Assembly (NCBI RefSeq): GCF_000069225.1
Contig: NC_010407.1
Coordinates: forward strand, 434,001-498,000
Reading direction: 5' to 3'
Length of the DNA: 64,000 bases
Source of the DNA: Clavibacter sepedonicus
GTDB lineage: Bacteria > Actinomycetota > Actinomycetes > Actinomycetales > Microbacteriaceae
The position numbers and the translations under genes were made by a program. This document shows, one piece after another, positions 61,578 to 64,000 of this stretch. The stretch's first letter is position 1. The number at the start of each line of letters is the position of its first letter. The notes under the pieces were generated by a model, which was given only the letters and a program-made list of their open reading frames with translations, was not told the origin of the DNA and did not search any database.

Positions 61578-62186
61578 TCAGCCGCCGAGGCCGGCGAGCG
61601 CGATGTTCAGCTCGAGCACGTTCACGGTCGGCTCCCCGAGGTAGCCGAGGTCGCGGCCCTGCACGTGCTCGTCGACGAGGCGCTCGACCTGCTGCTCGGG
61701 GATGCCCCGGGCAGAGGCGGCGCGCGCCACCTGCTCCCGAGCGTATTCCGGGCTGATGTGCGGATCGAGCCCCGACGCGGACGCGGTGAGCGCGTCGGCC
61801 GGGATGGTGCGCGGATCCACACCGTCGGACGCGGCGATCGCGGCCTTCCGCTCCTCGATGGACGCGACCAGGTCCGCGTTCTCGGGGCCGAGGTTGCTGC
61901 CGCTGGACGCGGACGCGTCGTAGCCGTCGCCCGCGGCCGACGGCCGGGACTGGAACCACTCCGGGAGGGCGGTGCCGTCGGAGTCCTGGAAGGACTGGCC
62001 GATCAGCGAGGATCCGACGACCTGGCCGTCGACGGACACGAGCGAGCCGTCCGCCTGCGCGGGGAGCGCGAGCTGGCCGATTCCCGTGACGACGGCCGTG
62101 TAGCCGACGCCGAGGACGACGGTGAGGACGGCCATCGCGCGGACGGCGACGCCGGCGGTGCGGAGGGACTGGCGGGGGGAGGACAT
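61578..62186 (-). CDS. kdpC: potassium-transporting ATPase subunit C
   Basis: A 202-residue KdpC: one N-terminal membrane helix (about 13-38, VRAMAVLTVVLGVGYTAVVTGI), then the external domain with GSSLIGQSF, WFQSRPSAAGDGYDASASSGSN, ASGLDPHISPEYAREQVARAA and GEPTVNVLELNIALAG. It stabilises the KdpFABC high-affinity K+ pump. SD AAGGAA 5 nt before ATG. It lies between kdpB (32 nt) and kdpD (32 nt). Confidence 0.96.
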   Translation of the reverse strand: MSSPRQSLRTAGVAVRAMAVLTVVLGVGYTAVVTGIGQLALPAQADGSLVSVDGQVVGSSLIGQSFQDSDGTALPEWFQSRPSAAGDGYDASASSGSNLGPENADLVASIEERKAAIAASDGVDPRTIPADALTASASGLDPHISPEYAREQVARAASARGIPEQQVERLVDEHVQGRDLGYLGEPTVNVLELNIALAGLGG

Positions 62187-62218
62187 TGCGTTTCCTTGTC
62201 TGGAGTGGGAGGAGGGGA

Positions 62219-64000
62219 TCAGAAGCCGGGGATCAGGCTGACGACGAGGTCGACGAGCTTGATGCCGATGAACGGCGCGATCACGCCGCCGACCCCGTAG
62301 ACGAGCAGGTTCCGGCTGAGCACCTTGGAGGCGCTGAGCGGCCGGTACTTGACGCCGCGGAGGGCCAGCGGGATGAGCGCCACGATGATCAGCGCGTTGA
62401 AGACGATCGCGGAGAGGATCGCGGACGCCGGCGAGTGCAGCTGCATCACGTTGAGCACCGCGAGCTGCGGGAAGACGCCCGTGAACATCGCCGGGATGAT
62501 CGCGAAGTACTTGGCGATGTCGTTGGCGATGGAGAACGTGGTGAGCGCGCCGCGCGTGATGAGCAGCTGCTTGCCGATCCGGACGATGTCGATGAGCTTG
62601 GTCGGGTCCGAGTCGAGGTCGACCATGTTGCCGGCCTCCTTCGCGGCCGAGGTGCCCGTGTTCATCGCGACGCCCACGTCGGCCTGCGCGAGCGCGGGCG
62701 CGTCGTTGGTGCCGTCGCCGGTCATGGCGACCAGGCGGCCGCCCTCCTGCTCCTTGCGGATGAGCGCGAGCTTGTCCTCGGGCGTCGCCTCGGCGAGGTG
62801 GTCGTCGACCCCGGCCTCGGCGGCGATGGCGCGGGCGGTGAGCGGGTTGTCGCCCGTGATCATCACCGTCCGGATCCCCATCGCCCGCAGCTCCGCGAAG
62901 CGCTCCTTCAGGCCGTCCTTCACGACGTCCTTGAGGTGCACGACGCCGAGCACGCGGCCGGATCCGTCGGCGTCCTTGGTCGCGACGACGAGCGGGGTGC
63001 CGCCGCCGTTCGACACGGCCTCGACGGTGCGGGTGAGCTCGTCGCGGACCAGCTGCGGCAGCGCGCGGCCGCCCTCCTCGATCCAGGCGAACACGGCGGA
63101 CGACGCGCCCTTGCGGACGATGCGGCCGTCGGGCAGGTCGACGCCCGACATGCGGGTCTGCGCGGTGAAGGGCACGTCGACACCGCGCGGCAGCGTGACC
63201 GTGTCGAGGCCCTGCGCGACCGCGAGGTCGACGACGCTGGATCCCTCCGGCGTCGGATCCGCGAGCGACGACATGGCCGCGGCCCGGGCGAGCTCCTCGC
63301 CCGTCACGCCGCCCACGGGGATCAGCTCGCTGGCGCGGCGGTTGCCGTACGTGATGGTGCCGGTCTTGTCGAGCAGCAGCGTCGTGACGTCGCCGGCGGC
63401 CTCGACCGCGCGGCCCGACATCGCGAGCACGTTGCGCTGCACGAGCCGGTCCATGCCGGCGATGCCGATGGCGGAGAGGAGGGCGCCGATGGTGGTCGGG
63501 ATCAGGCAGACGAGCAGCGCGATGAGCACCGGCACGCTCACGGTCGCCGCCGAGTAGGAGGCGATCGGGTTGAGCGTGAGCGCCACGATCACGAAGACGA
63601 TCGTGAGGCTCGCCAGCAGGATGTTCAGCGCGATCTCGTTCGGCGTGCGCTGGCGCGACGCGCCCTCGACGAGGCCGATCATGCGGTCGACGAAGGTCTC
63701 GCCGGGCTTCGAGGTGATGCGCACGACGATCCGGTCGCTCAGCACCCGCGTGCCGCCCGTGACGGCGCTGCGGTCGCCGCCCGATTCGCGGATGACGGGG
63801 GCCGACTCGCCCGTGATGGCCGACTCGTCGATGGAGGCGATGCCCCACACGACGTCGCCGTCGCCCGGGATCGACTCCCCGGCGACCACCACGACCGTGT
63901 CGCCGAGGGTGAGGTCGGCGCTCGAGACCTCGCGGAGCTCGGCGCGCTCGGCGCCGGGATCGCCCGCCTGGTCGTCGGACGCGACGACGTGCGCCATCGT
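62219..64000 (-). CDS. kdpB: potassium-transporting ATPase subunit B, 5' end cut by window
   Basis: P-type ATPase subunit, the energy-coupling part of the Kdp K+ pump. The last 593 or so codons are visible; the N-terminus and kdpA/kdpF lie past the right edge. Motifs: [17 protein letters not shown] (actuator), [14 protein letters not shown] (phosphorylated Asp), [19 protein letters not shown] (hinge), and C-terminal helices ending VSLIPGF. No frameshift is seen, so the pump subunits look intact although the sensor is not. Confidence 0.96.
   Translation of the reverse strand, partial: TMAHVVASDDQAGDPGAERAELREVSSADLTLGDTVVVVAGESIPGDGDVVWGIASIDESAITGESAPVIRESGGDRSAVTGGTRVLSDRIVVRITSKPGETFVDRMIGLVEGASRQRTPNEIALNILLASLTIVFVIVALTLNPIASYSAATVSVPVLIALLVCLIPTTIGALLSAIGIAGMDRLVQRNVLAMSGRAVEAAGDVTTLLLDKTGTITYGNRRASELIPVGGVTGEELARAAAMSSLADPTPEGSSVVDLAVAQGLDTVTLPRGVDVPFTAQTRMSGVDLPDGRIVRKGASSAVFAWIEEGGRALPQLVRDELTRTVEAVSNGGGTPLVVATKDADGSGRVLGVVHLKDVVKDGLKERFAELRAMGIRTVMITGDNPLTARAIAAEAGVDDHLAEATPEDKLALIRKEQEGGRLVAMTGDGTNDAPALAQADVGVAMNTGTSAAKEAGNMVDLDSDPTKLIDIVRIGKQLLITRGALTTFSIANDIAKYFAIIPAMFTGVFPQLAVLNVMQLHSPASAILSAIVFNALIIVALIPLALRGVKYRPLSASKVLSRNLLVYGVGGVIAPFIGIKLVDLVVSLIPGF

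Noticed and set aside
1..64000. CRISPR array, prophage, defence island or biosynthetic cluster
   Set aside because: No spaced short repeats with cas genes, no phage structural or integrase genes and no PKS/NRPS or restriction genes are seen; the only exact tandem array is the 29-bp repeat at 48313-48416.

Overview
The window is about 73% G+C. Genes are dense, GTG starts are common, and many genes have a TANNNT -10 hexamer only 5-7 nt before the start codon, which suggests leaderless transcripts. This, together with IS481-family elements inserted at NCTAGN, a SigB/SigF-type sigma factor, an ANTAR protein, the lhr-nei2 pair and LytR-CpsA-Psr and PadR-HAAS genes, points to an actinobacterium of the Microbacteriaceae. 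Four IS481-type copies and two frameshifted genes in 64 kb fit an IS-rich, decaying genome such as Clavibacter (for example C. sepedonicus). That identification is inference; no marker gene is present to prove it.

Layout. 0-6 kb: a secreted amidase cut by the left edge, a PspC-like protein, a GAF-ANTAR regulator, a general-stress sigma factor and a cationic amino-acid permease. 5.4-15 kb: the repair pair nei2-lhr, an esterase, a Nudix-fold protein, a TetR regulator and a DEAD-box helicase. 15-22 kb: small conserved genes (DUF1684, SRPBCC-like, EVE, ComB-like, DUF427) and a leftward run of CGNR, SprT-like, TPR, PQQ-type dehydrogenase and spermidine-synthase-like genes. IS copy 1 separates the last of these from lplA, a gene that must originally have diverged from it across about 21 bp. 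24-34 kb: GNAT, a TIG-amidase lipoprotein, DUF2809, pgm, pheA, a permease, serS with a Cof phosphatase, tRNA-Ser(TGA) followed directly by an LCP cell-wall ligase, and tRNA-Ser(GCT).

35-46 kb: IS copy 2, a LacI regulator with a GAAACGTTTC operator and a thuA/oxidoreductase operon, a GH13 amylase, tRNA-Arg(ACG), a translationally coupled padR-HAAS-LuxR(HTH only) cluster, a YidC-like insertase and an AlaX editing protein. 46-55.5 kb: a segment bounded by two nearly identical direct IS copies (A and B). Their target duplications do not match internally but match each other across the segment. It carries an aldo/keto reductase followed by a 29-bp minisatellite, an acyltransferase, a possible 25-residue mini-gene, panD, a YihY protein, a photolyase and a frameshifted glycosyltransferase. 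55.5-64 kb: an orphan ABC-2 permease, small membrane proteins, an SGNH hydrolase and the kdp locus (kdpE, frameshifted kdpD, kdpC, partial kdpB).

No CRISPR array, prophage or defence island is visible. The most distinctive biology is the behaviour of the IS481 elements. They use CTAG sites that are nearly always host TAG stop codons or -10 boxes, one type takes its own transposase stop codon from the target, and both types carry an inverted repeat that can hide the transposase ribosome-binding site. The small gene at 49349-49426 is the best candidate for an undescribed gene.
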